64,000 nt of DNA. It comes from Nonomuraea typhae. GTDB lineage: Bacteria > Actinomycetota > Actinomycetes > Streptosporangiales > Streptosporangiaceae. The stretch is from NCBI RefSeq assembly GCF_009760925.1, contig NZ_VRLV01000004.1, positions 671,589 to 735,588 of the forward strand, in the 5' to 3' direction. The translations under genes were made by a program, and so were the position numbers. Below are positions 6,746 through 16,679 of this stretch, piece after piece; positions within the stretch are counted from its first letter, which is position 1; each line of letters opens with the position of its first letter. The notes under the pieces are model-generated. The model saw only the letters and a program-made list of their open reading frames with translations, had not been told where the DNA came from and did no database searches.

Positions 6746-9318
6746 AGGTCCTTCCTGCCGGAGATGCCGAGCTTGCCGTACGCGCGCTGCAGGTAGTTGT
6801 CCACGGTGCGCGGTGACAGGCCGAGCCGTTCGGCGATCTCCCGGCTGGACAGCGTGGCCGCCATCAGCGCCACCTCCCGCTCGCGCGGGGTGAGCATGGA
6901 GTGGAGGCGGCGGGGCGCGAGCAGCGGGGGCCGTGCCCCTTCGCAGAGGGCGGCGAGTGCGGCGGCGCGCTCCACCAGCAGTCCGGCCCTGGCCCAGCGC
7001 CCGTCGGCGCGATGTGCCGCCGCGGCGGCCGCCGCGATCTCGGCGGCCGGCAGGTTGTGGCCCAGGTTCGCGAAAACGGGGAGAACCTCCTCCAGCATCG
7101 GCCCGTTGCCCGTGGCCAGGCCCTTGGCGGCCAACGCCATGGCCGGGGCGAGTTCGCCCTCCAGGCGGTCGGCGAGGTCGGCCAGGCGCTGGTGCACGGT
7201 TGCGGGTGTGCCGAGGCGGGCGGCGTCGTACAGGGCGAACGCCGCATAGGCCGGCTGGCCTCGCTCTTCTGCCAGCGATGCGGCGTTCAGCGCACAGCGC
7301 GCGGCCTGCGACAGGGTGCCGGACGCCGCGTGGGTCCAGGCCCGGCTCAGCTCAAGCCAGGGTTCGAACAGCCGGCTGCCGCCCCGCTCGCACCCTTCGG
7401 CCAGGGCCAGCCAGCGCTCGGCGGGCTCGGCGGCGCCGGCGAGGGCGGTGGCCGTGGCGAGTTCGGCCATCCAGGGCTGGCGCAGCCGGTAGATGTCCTC
7501 GCCCTCCATCAGCACGACGGCCTCGTGCAGCGCCGACCGGGCGGCGGCCACCCTGCCCTCGGCCTTGGCGGCCAGGCCCATGAACGCCGCCCATATCCCG
7601 GCCATCGATGGAGCTTGGGCCCGCACCGCCGTACGGTAGCCGTCCTCCGCCATCCGCCCGGCGGGCCGCGGCGTACCGAGGGCGAGCAGCGCCAGGCAGC
7701 CGCCGTAGCCGACCTGCGCCGCACCCCACGGAAACCGGCCGCCCGCGGCCTCGACCACCGCCCGCCCGTCCCGGTGGATCCCGGCAGCTCGTACGGCCCG
7801 GCCGAGCAGCCCGGCGGCCGCGGCTCCGGCGGCGGCGGCCCAGATCCGCGCCTGTGGTTCGGCGCCGGGGGCGGCCAGCACCCGTTCGGCCGCCGCCAGC
7901 GCCTCCTCGCAGCGGCCGTCGAACAGCAGAATCCAGGAGCGGGTCGCCTCCGCCAGGTCCCGGCCGTGTGCCACGCCGTCGAGGGTGCGCTCGGCGTGCT
8001 CGGCGTTCCCTGCCAGGCCCCAGTAGCTGATCTCGGCGCTGGTCAGTGCCCAGGCGGTGCGCTCGGCCGCATCACCGGCGGGCGGCGCGTACGGCAGCAC
8101 CCCGGCCGCGCCCGCGCTGTTGCCCCGGAACTCCAGGACCTCGGCCAGCAGCCGGTCGGCGGCCGGATCGGCGCGGAGTGCGCGGGCCGCGTTCACCAGG
8201 TGCTCGGCCAGCCCGAGATCGAACCTGGCCACCGCCTGGCGTGCGGCCGTGAGCAGGAGACCCGGGTCGGCGGCCTGGCCGGCCCGCAGGCGCCAGAGGC
8301 CCAGGCGCAGCATGTCGTCGGCGCGGCGCAGGGGGCCCGAGGCGTGCGCCACGGCCAGATCGCCGTAGATGGCGCGAGCCCTGCCGGCCGGGAGGGTCGC
8401 CTTGACGGCCGCCGCGGACAGGGGCGGCGTCAGGCAGGCCAGCACGCGCCCGCCATGCGTCTCCACCGACAGGAGGCCGTGGCGCTCGGCCTCCTCGATG
8501 GCCGGGCGGTGGGACACCTTCTCCAGCAGGCCGAAGGGCAGGGGTTCTGCGCAGGCGACGGTCTCGATGACCGCGCGGGTGGCGGGTGAGGTCTCGTCCA
8601 GGGCGCCGGCCATGATCTCGGCCAGCCGTACATTGGGCTGATCGGTGCCCTCCCACCGCCAGAACTCCCCGCGCTGCCGCAAGGCCCCGGACTGCCTGCC
8701 GAAGGCCAGCAGCTCGCGCAGAGCCAGCGGGTTGCCGCGGGCGGCGCGGCGCAGGCGGTGGCGGCTGATCCCGTCCAGGTGCGGGCCGAGCTCGTGCTCG
8801 AGCAGCGCGTCCATCGCGCCGGCGGGCAGCGCGGGCACGCGCAGGCGCGGCACGTGGCCGTCCTTCCACAACGCCACCACGGCGTCCGGCGCGGGCAGGC
8901 CGACGGTCACGGTCGTGACCAGGAACACGCGCCCGCGATGGGCGAGGTGGGCCAGCACGGTGGCCGAACCCTCATCGAGCAGGTGCGCGTCATCCACGCC
9001 GAGCACCGCGCGGCCGGGCGCGGCGAAGTCCGCCACGACGCTCCGCAACAACGCCAGCGACCCGGACGCCGTCGCCCCCGGCGGGATCAGATGGGCGATC
9101 GCCCCGAAAGGCACCCATCTCGCGGTACGGCTGGCGCTCACCCATTCCACGCGCCGGTCCGCGGTGGTCAGCCGGGCCACGGTCTCGCGGGCCAGCCGCG
9201 TCTTGCCCACCCCCGCGGCCCCGGCAAGCGCCACCCCCAGCGCGTCCGGCCTGTCGTGGATCGTCTCGATGGCGCGGATCTCGCGCTCACGGCCGACGAA
9301 CGGCCACATCTGCCCCAT
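6727..9318 (-). CDS. Large LuxR-type ATP-binding regulator (LAL/MalT-like)
   Basis: An 863-residue STAND regulator. It opens with WPFVGREREI, followed by a Walker A (AGAAGVGKTRLA, about residues 33-44) and a Walker B (LGVDDAHLLDE). A long alanine-rich helical (TPR-like) middle follows. The C-terminal LuxR helix-turn-helix is LTPREREVALMAATLSSREIAERLGLSPRTVDNYLQRAY in overlapping segments near residues 805-855. LAL proteins switch on target operons in response to a ligand and ATP. A paralogue lies at 21404-24040. No adjacent catabolic operon betrays its target; the divergent side is an amino-acid permease transcribed in the same direction. Confidence 0.92.
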   Translation of the reverse strand: MGQMWPFVGREREIRAIETIHDRPDALGVALAGAAGVGKTRLARETVARLTTADRRVEWVSASRTARWVPFGAIAHLIPPGATASGSLALLRSVVADFAAPGRAVLGVDDAHLLDEGSATVLAHLAHRGRVFLVTTVTVGLPAPDAVVALWKDGHVPRLRVPALPAGAMDALLEHELGPHLDGISRHRLRRAARGNPLALRELLAFGRQSGALRQRGEFWRWEGTDQPNVRLAEIMAGALDETSPATRAVIETVACAEPLPFGLLEKVSHRPAIEEAERHGLLSVETHGGRVLACLTPPLSAAAVKATLPAGRARAIYGDLAVAHASGPLRRADDMLRLGLWRLRAGQAADPGLLLTAARQAVARFDLGLAEHLVNAARALRADPAADRLLAEVLEFRGNSAGAAGVLPYAPPAGDAAERTAWALTSAEISYWGLAGNAEHAERTLDGVAHGRDLAEATRSWILLFDGRCEEALAAAERVLAAPGAEPQARIWAAAAGAAAAGLLGRAVRAAGIHRDGRAVVEAAGGRFPWGAAQVGYGGCLALLALGTPRPAGRMAEDGYRTAVRAQAPSMAGIWAAFMGLAAKAEGRVAAARSALHEAVVLMEGEDIYRLRQPWMAELATATALAGAAEPAERWLALAEGCERGGSRLFEPWLELSRAWTHAASGTLSQAARCALNAASLAEERGQPAYAAFALYDAARLGTPATVHQRLADLADRLEGELAPAMALAAKGLATGNGPMLEEVLPVFANLGHNLPAAEIAAAAAAAHRADGRWARAGLLVERAAALAALCEGARPPLLAPRRLHSMLTPREREVALMAATLSSREIAERLGLSPRTVDNYLQRAYGKLGISGRKDLCAGLE

Positions 9319-9363
9319 ACATGATGTTCGTCCGGACGTGCGGGGCGGATGCGGGGGCCGCCT

Positions 9364-10791
9364 TCACTCCTGCGGTTCCTGCCGGCGATTGAGCACGGAG
9401 TGGCGGTAGCCGTACGCGAAGTAGAGGACCAGGCCGATCGCGAACCAGATGACGAAGCGCAGCCAGGTCTCCGGGCTCAGGAAGGTGATCAGCCACAACG
9501 AGAAGACGACGCCGATGGCCGGGACCACCGGCATGCCCGGCGTCCGGAACGTCCGCGGCAGGTCGGGGCGCCGGTACCGCAGGACGATGACGGCGACGCA
9601 CACCACCACGAAGGCCAGCAGGATGCCGATGTTGGTCAGCTCGGCCGCCTCGCGGATCGGCAGGAACCCGGCGATGAGGGCGGAGACCACGCCGACGATC
9701 CAGGTGATACGGCTCGGCACCCGGCGCACCGGGTGAACCTTCGCGAACCACTGCGGCAGCAGCCCGTCGCGGCTCATCGCGAACCACACGCGGGTGACGC
9801 CGAGCATGAAGGTGAACATGACGGTCAGAATGCCGATGATCGCCCCGGCCGCGATCACACCCGCCAGCCTGGACAGGCCGACCGCGGCGAACGCCGAGGA
9901 GAACCCGCTCTCGGGGTCGATGTCCTTGTAGTTCTGCATGCCGGTCAGGACCAGCGTCGCCAGGACGTACAGCACCATCGAGATCGCCAGCGAGTAGATG
10001 ATCGCCTTGGGCATGTGGCGCTGGGCGTCCCTGGACTCCTCGGCGGCCGTGCTCATCGCGTCGTAGCCGAAGACGGCGAAGAACACGGTGGCCGCGCCGG
10101 TGATCGCGCCGGCCACGCCGAACGGGAAGAAGGGGGTGTAGTTGACCGGGTTGATGAAGAAGAACCCGACCACGATCACCAGCAGCACGACCGCCACCTT
10201 CAGCACGACGACGAAGGTCTCGAACCGGGCCGCGGCCCTGATGCCGAGGTTCAGCAGGAACGCGATGAGCAGGCACAACACCACCGCGAACAGGTCGACC
10301 ACCCGGCCAGGCCCGGTGCCGGGCGCCCCGAGCATCCACTCGGGCAGGTCGAGGCCGAGGTTGCCGACGAGGAACCCGAAATATCCGGAGATGCCGATCG
10401 CCACGACCGCGACGATGGCGGTGTACTCCAGCAGCAGGTCCCAGCCGATGAACCACCCCGCCAGCTCACCCAGGACGGCGTAGCCGTAGGTGTAGGCCGA
10501 GCCCGCCTTCGGGATGAGCCCGGCGAACTCCGCATAGGAGAACGCCGCGGCCGCGCTCGCCACGCCCGCGATGAGGAAGGAGATGAGTACGGCCGGCCCG
10601 GCGGTCTGGTTGGCGACCGCGCCGGCGAGGGCGAAGATCCCCGCGCCGATGATGCCGCCGATGCCGATCGCGGTGAGCTGCCACAGGCCCAGCGCCCGCT
10701 GGAGTTCCCCTTCGTGCTCGGCGGCGATCTGCTCCACCGGCTTGCGCCGGAACACTCCCGAGCCGCCTCCGAACGAATGCTGACTCGTCAT
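9364..10791 (-). CDS. APC-family amino-acid permease (CAT/YfnA type)
   Basis: A 475-residue polytopic protein with 12-14 hydrophobic segments. It carries the APC hallmark GIGGIIGAGIF in TM1, KAGSAYTYGY in the TM2-3 region, and VFFAVFGYDAMSTAAEE with helix 6-8 features typical of cationic amino-acid transporters. Length and layout match the CAT subfamily (basic amino acids or a wider range). ATG at 10791 is preceded by a weak GGGGCGAGA site. A 7-bp inverted repeat (10773-10779 and 10789-10795) overlaps the start codon and could limit translation. It stands alone between the LAL regulator and a divergent esterase. Confidence 0.9.
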   Translation of the reverse strand: MTSQHSFGGGSGVFRRKPVEQIAAEHEGELQRALGLWQLTAIGIGGIIGAGIFALAGAVANQTAGPAVLISFLIAGVASAAAAFSYAEFAGLIPKAGSAYTYGYAVLGELAGWFIGWDLLLEYTAIVAVVAIGISGYFGFLVGNLGLDLPEWMLGAPGTGPGRVVDLFAVVLCLLIAFLLNLGIRAAARFETFVVVLKVAVVLLVIVVGFFFINPVNYTPFFPFGVAGAITGAATVFFAVFGYDAMSTAAEESRDAQRHMPKAIIYSLAISMVLYVLATLVLTGMQNYKDIDPESGFSSAFAAVGLSRLAGVIAAGAIIGILTVMFTFMLGVTRVWFAMSRDGLLPQWFAKVHPVRRVPSRITWIVGVVSALIAGFLPIREAAELTNIGILLAFVVVCVAVIVLRYRRPDLPRTFRTPGMPVVPAIGVVFSLWLITFLSPETWLRFVIWFAIGLVLYFAYGYRHSVLNRRQEPQE

Positions 10792-10903
10792 TCGTCTCGC
10801 CCCCTGGTCACGACACTGTCACCGGTGAGGGGATGAGGGGAGACATACCCGTTTTCCCCGAGGATCAGACCGAGTTCGACGATCTGTGCGCGAGGCGGGC
10901 GGG

Positions 10904-11854
10904 ATGCCCTACAGATCGCGGATGATCTACGAAGCCGCGGCCACGACCATGGCCACCATGGATCCCGAACTGGAAGCGCTCATCCCGCATCTCCCCGTCA
11001 TCGACCTGACCGATCCTCTCGCCGCGCGCAAGCTCCTCGCCGAGCTGGCCGGCCTGAGACCGGCGCCGGACACGACGGGGCTGCAGATCGAGGACCGCAC
11101 CGTGCCCGCCGAGCCACCGGTGCCGGTGCGGATCTACCGCCCGCACCACGCCCGGGGCGCCATCGTCTGGATGCACGGCGGCGGCGGGATCATGGGCAAC
11201 CTGGACACCGAGCACCCGTGGGCCGCCAGGATCGCCGCCACCTCAGGCGCCGTGGTGATCTCGGTGGACTACCGCCTGGCGCCCGAGCACCGGTTCCCGG
11301 CCGCGCGGGACGACGTCTACGCCGTGCTGACCTGGACCGCCGACCATGCCGCCGAACTCGGCGTCGACCCGGCCCGCATCGCGATCGGCGGGCACAGCGC
11401 GGGCGCGACGATCGCGGCCGCGGTGGCGTTGTACGCGCGCGACCAGTACGGGCCGCCGATCCGGTTCCAGCTGCTCAGCCAGCCGTCCATCGACGACCGC
11501 CAGCAGACATGGTCACAGCGCCACTTCACGGACACGCCCTGGCACGACCGCCACAGCAACGCCGCGGGCTGGCGGCACTTCCTCGGCTCCGAACAGGCCA
11601 CGCAGTACGCCGCCCCGGGACGGGCCACCGACCTGTCCGGACTGCCCCCGGCGTACATCGCCACCGCGGAGTTCGACCCGGTGCGCGACGAGGCGATCGA
11701 GTACGGGCTGCGCCTGCTGCAGGCGGGCGTGTCGGTCGAACTGCACCAGTGGCCGGGCACCTTCCACGGGTCGCACACGATCCTGTCCGCGGAGGTGTCC
11801 CAGCGGCAGTTCGCCGAGCTCGGCGCCACGCTCCGCCGCGCGCTGAAAGACTGA
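10904..11854 (+). CDS. Alpha/beta hydrolase of the hormone-sensitive-lipase family
   Basis: An esterase of about 316 residues with the HSL oxyanion motif MHGGGGIMGNL, the nucleophile elbow GGHSAGA (GHSAG in place of the usual GDSAG), the acid loop TAEFDPVRDE and the catalytic histidine in TFHGSH. The SVDYRLAPEHRFPAARDD block is diagnostic of family IV carboxylesterases. The frame is open from GTG 10886; ATG 10904 follows GAGGCGGG and is preferred, and 10922 is another option. It is expected to hydrolyse short-chain esters in the cytoplasm. It stands alone. Confidence 0.88.
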   Translation: MPYRSRMIYEAAATTMATMDPELEALIPHLPVIDLTDPLAARKLLAELAGLRPAPDTTGLQIEDRTVPAEPPVPVRIYRPHHARGAIVWMHGGGGIMGNLDTEHPWAARIAATSGAVVISVDYRLAPEHRFPAARDDVYAVLTWTADHAAELGVDPARIAIGGHSAGATIAAAVALYARDQYGPPIRFQLLSQPSIDDRQQTWSQRHFTDTPWHDRHSNAAGWRHFLGSEQATQYAAPGRATDLSGLPPAYIATAEFDPVRDEAIEYGLRLLQAGVSVELHQWPGTFHGSHTILSAEVSQRQFAELGATLRRALKD

Positions 11855-11884
11855 CCCGGTCACCGTACCCCCACGCGGCACGCA

Positions 11885-12120
11885 GCTCTAAGGCACCTCC
11901 GACAGCCTGATCGGCAACGCCTACCAGTTCTTCCGCGGCATGCCGAAGGACCTCGACGACCCGGCCGACCCGCATGGCGTGGCCTGGATCGGCTGGACCT
12001 GGCCGACAGGCGCATCACCATCGAGCACGTGCCCTGCTCGCATCCGGTGCCCGTCGGCGTGCACCTGACCAGCGTCCCGGTGCTCAACGCGCACCAGGGC
12101 GGCTGCGGCGCTCGACTGGT
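11885..12120 (+). pseudogene. Frameshifted remnant of an unidentified coding sequence
   Basis: Two reading frames each give protein-like sequence that joins near 11990. The first reads SDSLIGNAYQFFRGMPKD and on to GVAWI; the second, one frame over, reads LDLADRRITIEHVPCSHPVP and continues VGVHLTSVPVLNAHQGG. Codon choice fits this genome in the two parts. There is no start and the 3' end runs into the stop of the SARP gene. I take it as a decayed gene with a 1-base frameshift; the family is not recognised. Confidence 0.4.
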
Positions 12121-15100
12121 TCATGGCCACGGCTCTCGCACCGGACGAGGAGGACGTGTGAGCTCGCGCGGCCGTGTCAGCCGGTCGATGGCCTCGTGGG
12201 GCGTCAGGCTCGCGCCCCGGGAGTAGGCGATGTCGTAGGCGGTACGGCCGAGCCGGTCCACGAGCGCCTGCACGAGGGAGCGCAGTTCGGCGTCGCCGCG
12301 GTCGAAGGCGCCGCGGATGGCCTGGCTGAGTCCGAGTGCGGCGGCGGCGCCGGACGGGTCGCCTTCCAGGGCCAGCAGCCGCCCCAGGAGCTGGGCGGCG
12401 GAGCAGGCGTCCATGCTCGCCTGGGCCGCGCGGACCGCGTGGGGCAGCAGCTCGCGGGCGCGGGCGGTGTCCCCGGCGGTGAGGAGGTTGGCCATCCGGG
12501 CGAGGGCCAGCCGGTTCCCGATCGTCTCGGCGGACAGGGGCAGCTTGCGGGCGAGGGATTCCAGCCGGTCGAGTTCCTGCTCGGAGCGCTCGGTCTCGCC
12601 GGCGCGGCGGTGCAGCTCGGCCAGGCAGCCGAGAACGTCGATCTCCAGCATGGGCTGGCCGCGTTCCCAGACCGCGCGTTCCGCGGTGTCGATGTCGCGC
12701 CGGGCGCCGGTCAGGTCGCCGGCGCGCATGCGGGCGGAGGCGAGGGCGAGCCGGGTGGAGACCTCGTCCTGCGAGCCGAGCTCGGCGGCGATCGCGATGG
12801 CGCGCTCGTAGGCGGTGACCGCCTGCTCGTGATCACCGCCGAGAGCGTGGATCTGCGCCAGGCCGTTGAGCGTCTTGGCGGCCCACCATCGGTCGCCCAC
12901 CTCCTCGAAGACGTGCAGCGCCTGCCTCATCGCTGCCGCGCCGCTCTCGCCGTCGGCCCGGTCGCGGTAGCGCATGGCGTCGATCATGTGGGTGCAGGCG
13001 ATCGCCCAGCGGTCCGAGCCGCCGCGCACCCGGGCCAGCTCCCGATCGACCGGCTCGTCCAGGCCGAGGACCGCGGCCACCAGCACCACCGTCGTCAGCA
13101 GCATGGGGTATCGCCGTAGCGCGCCGGTGCGCGCGCAGTCGTCGATGAGCGCGCGCAACCGCTCGGGATCGGTGCTCGATCCTTCTTCGCCGGCCACCAC
13201 CCGGATCGCGGTGAACGCGGCCCGCGCGCCTGCGGGCAGCGCGTCGCCGAGCGCGGCGACCCTGGCCACGTAGACGTCGGCGCGCGCGTCGTAGCGGAGC
13301 ATGACCCAGTACCAATACAGCGGGGCGAGGATCGCCGCCGCCGCCCGGGCGTCGCCGTCGTCGACGGCCGTCTGCAGGGCGAAGACCAGATTGCCGTGCT
13401 CGGCGTCGAACCACCGCAGCGACGCTTCCTGCTCGCGTGAGCGCAGCAGCGGCTCGTGCTCTTCGGCCAGGGCGGCGAAATGCCGCATGAGCCTGTCCAG
13501 CACCGCGGGGCCTTCGCCCGCGAGGCGGAGCTGGTCCGCCGCGTAGGCGCGGATGCTCTCCAGCATCCGGTATCCGTCACCGGCCCGCTCCACGACCGAT
13601 TTGTCGACCAGCGACTCCAGCACGTACGTGAGCTCGTCCGCCGGAAGCCTCTCGTCGGCGCAGACCGCCGCGATCTCGGCCGGGCCCGTTCTGGCGGGGA
13701 AGACGGCCATGCGGCGGGCCAGCATCCGCTCCCGGCCGCTGAGCAGATCCCAGCTCCATTCGATGACCGCGAGGAGGGTCTGCTGGCGGGGCTGCGCGCC
13801 CCGGTTGCCGGTGCTGAGCAGCCGGAAGCGGTCATCCAGCCGCTGGGAGACCTCTGCGGCGGTCATGGTGCGCAGCCGTACCGCCGCCAGCTCCAGGGCG
13901 AGCGGCAGCCCGTCCAGCCGCCGCACGATGTCCAGCGCCGCCGCCTCCAGCACGAAGCCAGGCCGTACGGCTGCCGCCCGGTCGGCGAACAGCCGCACGG
14001 CCGCGGACTCCCCGGCCCGGGCGAGATCCGCGTGCGCCGGCGGCAGCTCCAGAGGGCCCAGCCGGCACAGCGCCTCACCCATGACCTCCAGCGGCTCCCG
14101 GCTCGTGGCCAGGATGGTCAGGTACGGCTGCCGCTCCAGCAGCTGCCCGGCGAACTCCGCGACGGGCACGGAGATCTGCTCGCAGTTGTCGAGCACCAGG
14201 ACGCCTTCGTCCCCGGCCAGCAGGCCGGCGACCCGCTCCAGCAGCGGGCCCGGCGGCGGGGCGGCGGTGACGCTGAGCGTGCCCAGCACGGCCTCGGGCA
14301 GCCCCTCGGGTGTGGTGACGCCCGCCAGCGGGACGAGCCAGACCCGGCCTCGCAGGCAGGCCCGATGGCGGCGCACCGCCTCGACGGCCAGCCGGGTCTT
14401 GCCCGCTCCGCCGGGCCCCACGATGGTGACCAGCCGGGAGCTCTCCAGCAGCCGGGCCAGCAGCCGCAACTCGTCCTCGCGGCCGACGAAGCCGGTCAGC
14501 GGGGCCGGCAGGTGTCCAGGTACGGCCTGCGGGCGCGCCGGCGCGGCCGGGGGAATGCGGAGTTCGCCCCGGAGCACGGCCAGGTGCGTCGTGCGCAGCG
14601 CCTCGGACGGGTCGACGCCCAGTTCTTCGGCGAGCCTGCGGCGGACTTGCTCGAACACCGCCAGCGCGTCGGACTGGCGGCCGGCCGCGTGCAGGGCGCG
14701 CATCCGCAGCCCGGCCAGCCGCTCGCGCAGCGGATGACCGGCGGACACCGTCGCCAGGTCGGCGAGGATCTCGTCGTGGTGGCCCAGCCGCAGCTCGGCT
14801 TCGAACCGGTCTTCGACGGTCGCCGTCCGCAGCTCCTCCAGCCGGGCGGCGGCCGTACCGGCGAAAGGCGCGTCGCGCACGTCGGTCAGCGCGCCGGCCC
14901 GCCACAATGCCAGCGCGTCCCCCAGCAGCGCGGCCGCCCGCTCCGCCGCACCCGCGGCCAGTTCGCGAGCGCCGCGCCGGGCCAGTTCCTCGAACCGGAG
15001 CGCGTCGACGTCGCCGGCGCGCACGAGCAGGCGGTATCCGGCGGCGGTCCGCTCCACCGCGCCGGGCTCGCCCAGCGCCTTGCGCAGCCGGTGCACCAGT

Positions 15101-15300
15101 CCGTGGAGCGTATTGGCGGTGCCGCCGCGTGCGCTGTCGCCCCACAGCCCGTCGACGAGCGCGTCGTCCGCGACCATTTCGCCGCCGGCCAGCGCCAGCC
15201 GGGCCAGCAGCGCGCGCACCATGACGCCGCCGACGCCGATCGGCGCGCCGTCGTCCGCACGGGCCCGGATCGGCCCCAGCACCTCAACCCGCATGCTCAC
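12121..15300 (-). CDS. SARP/AfsR-like regulator (winged helix, BTAD, NB-ARC, TPR)
   Basis: A 1059-residue regulator. The N-terminal OmpR-like winged helix (about 1-95, VEVLGPIRARADDG, TLHGLVHRLRKALGE) is followed by a bacterial transcriptional activation domain (about 96-245). Next is an NTPase starting at LTGFVGREDELRLL with a Walker A (VGPGGAGKTRLA) and a Walker B (VLVLDNCEQ). A long TPR-like C-terminus completes the protein. This is the layout of AfsR-type regulators, which often control secondary metabolism or local operons. No biosynthetic cluster is adjacent. It is divergent from a serine hydrolase gene across 108 bp. Confidence 0.92.
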   Translation of the reverse strand: MSMRVEVLGPIRARADDGAPIGVGGVMVRALLARLALAGGEMVADDALVDGLWGDSARGGTANTLHGLVHRLRKALGEPGAVERTAAGYRLLVRAGDVDALRFEELARRGARELAAGAAERAAALLGDALALWRAGALTDVRDAPFAGTAAARLEELRTATVEDRFEAELRLGHHDEILADLATVSAGHPLRERLAGLRMRALHAAGRQSDALAVFEQVRRRLAEELGVDPSEALRTTHLAVLRGELRIPPAAPARPQAVPGHLPAPLTGFVGREDELRLLARLLESSRLVTIVGPGGAGKTRLAVEAVRRHRACLRGRVWLVPLAGVTTPEGLPEAVLGTLSVTAAPPPGPLLERVAGLLAGDEGVLVLDNCEQISVPVAEFAGQLLERQPYLTILATSREPLEVMGEALCRLGPLELPPAHADLARAGESAAVRLFADRAAAVRPGFVLEAAALDIVRRLDGLPLALELAAVRLRTMTAAEVSQRLDDRFRLLSTGNRGAQPRQQTLLAVIEWSWDLLSGRERMLARRMAVFPARTGPAEIAAVCADERLPADELTYVLESLVDKSVVERAGDGYRMLESIRAYAADQLRLAGEGPAVLDRLMRHFAALAEEHEPLLRSREQEASLRWFDAEHGNLVFALQTAVDDGDARAAAAILAPLYWYWVMLRYDARADVYVARVAALGDALPAGARAAFTAIRVVAGEEGSSTDPERLRALIDDCARTGALRRYPMLLTTVVLVAAVLGLDEPVDRELARVRGGSDRWAIACTHMIDAMRYRDRADGESGAAAMRQALHVFEEVGDRWWAAKTLNGLAQIHALGGDHEQAVTAYERAIAIAAELGSQDEVSTRLALASARMRAGDLTGARRDIDTAERAVWERGQPMLEIDVLGCLAELHRRAGETERSEQELDRLESLARKLPLSAETIGNRLALARMANLLTAGDTARARELLPHAVRAAQASMDACSAAQLLGRLLALEGDPSGAAAALGLSQAIRGAFDRGDAELRSLVQALVDRLGRTAYDIAYSRGASLTPHEAIDRLTRPRELTRPPRPVREPWP

Positions 15301-15408
15301 CAGGCTATGAGCAGCGGGTCCCGGTGAGCGCTCGCTCGAAGCGCGGACGAAGCGGTTTGTCAGCGCCCGGGGGCACCGTGGAGCGCGTCACCGACAAGAA
15401 GGGCAGTC

Positions 15409-16560
15409 ATGTCAGCGAACGAGAACGTGCAGCAGGTGCTCGACTGGGCCGTGGCCGAGGCCGGCGTGCCCGGCATCGTCGCCGAGGTCAAGGAAGGAGG
15501 CCGGACCTGGTTCGGCGCCGCCGGCGTGGCCGACCTCACCACCGGCGCTGCGCGTCAGCAGGGAGAACTCCTCCACACCGGCAGCAGCGGCAAGGCGTTC
15601 ACCGCAGCCGTGCTGCTGGCCCTGGAGGCCGAGGGCAGGCTGAGTCTCGACGACACGGTCGGCACCTGGTTGCCCGGCGTGCTGGACCCCGGCGCCAACG
15701 GCTACGACGGCGACCGGATCACCATCGGGCACCTGCTCAGCAACACCAGCGGCCTGTTCGCCACCGGTCTGGCGCCGGAGGTGGCCCAGCGCTACGCCAC
15801 CCGCGAGGGGTTCGCCCGGCACCGCTTCGACGTCTCCACCCTCACCGACATGCTGAACCTCGCGGTCTCCCAGCCGCCGGTCGGCATGCCCGGCGAACGC
15901 TTCGAGTACGCCAACGGCGGCTTCCACCTCGCCGGGGCGATCATCGAGAAGGCGACGGGCAACAGCTACGCCGACGAGGTGGAGCGCCGCATCATCCAGC
16001 CGCTCGGCCTGGCCGACACCTACGTGCGTCCCGCCGCGGACGTGGGCTATCCGGGTCCGCACCCGCGGGCGTACTCCAAGCTGTTCTTCAAGGACGGCAC
16101 CGACCTGGCGACCCTCACCCCGGAGAACTGGGAGTCGCTGATGGAGGAGCCCGGCCTGCCGCCCCTGGACGTGACCGAGGTCAACTCCTCCGGCGCTTGG
16201 TCGGCCGGCAACGTCGTCTCCACCACGACGGACATGATCCGCCTGGTGAGCGCCCTGGCCGGCGGCACCCTGCTGCCGCCCGCCCAGCATCGCCGGATGT
16301 GGACCACCGTCTCCACCGAGGGCGGCAACTGGATGCCGCATGCCCGCTACGGCATGGGCCTGTTCGAGTTCGACAAGACCGTGACGGCGGGCCGGCCGCT
16401 GCGCGGCGTCAGCGGCAGCCTGTGGGGATCGTGGATCTTCGCCGTCGGCGCCCCCGACGGCCGGCACACCCTCGCCGTCCACACCAACACCGAGTGGAAG
16501 TCCTGGGACGTCCTCTTCAAGATCATCGAAGCCGAGTTCGGCATCTCCGTCGGAAGGTGA
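15409..16560 (+). CDS. Serine hydrolase, class C beta-lactamase fold
   Basis: A 383-residue cytoplasmic-looking protein (no signal peptide). The SxxK motif is SSGK in TGSSGKAFTAAVLL (about residue 59), the second motif is YAN in FEYANGGFHLAG, and the third element is less clear. This fold covers esterases, D-aminopeptidases and penicillin-recognising hydrolases as well as beta-lactamases, so resistance should not be assumed. AAGGG lies upstream of the ATG. It stands alone, divergent from the SARP gene, and is followed by a decayed region. Two further members of the same fold occur at 40965 and 46931. Confidence 0.86.
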   Translation: MSANENVQQVLDWAVAEAGVPGIVAEVKEGGRTWFGAAGVADLTTGAARQQGELLHTGSSGKAFTAAVLLALEAEGRLSLDDTVGTWLPGVLDPGANGYDGDRITIGHLLSNTSGLFATGLAPEVAQRYATREGFARHRFDVSTLTDMLNLAVSQPPVGMPGERFEYANGGFHLAGAIIEKATGNSYADEVERRIIQPLGLADTYVRPAADVGYPGPHPRAYSKLFFKDGTDLATLTPENWESLMEEPGLPPLDVTEVNSSGAWSAGNVVSTTTDMIRLVSALAGGTLLPPAQHRRMWTTVSTEGGNWMPHARYGMGLFEFDKTVTAGRPLRGVSGSLWGSWIFAVGAPDGRHTLAVHTNTEWKSWDVLFKIIEAEFGISVGR

Positions 16561-16679
16561 GCACCCGCCCATGACCCACCACCGTCCCCGACCGGCGCCT
16601 GCCGTGCTCGCCGCGGGAGCCACGCTCACGTACGCCTGGCACTCCTTCCTCTGGCCGCCCATCGGCACCCGCACGAGCC

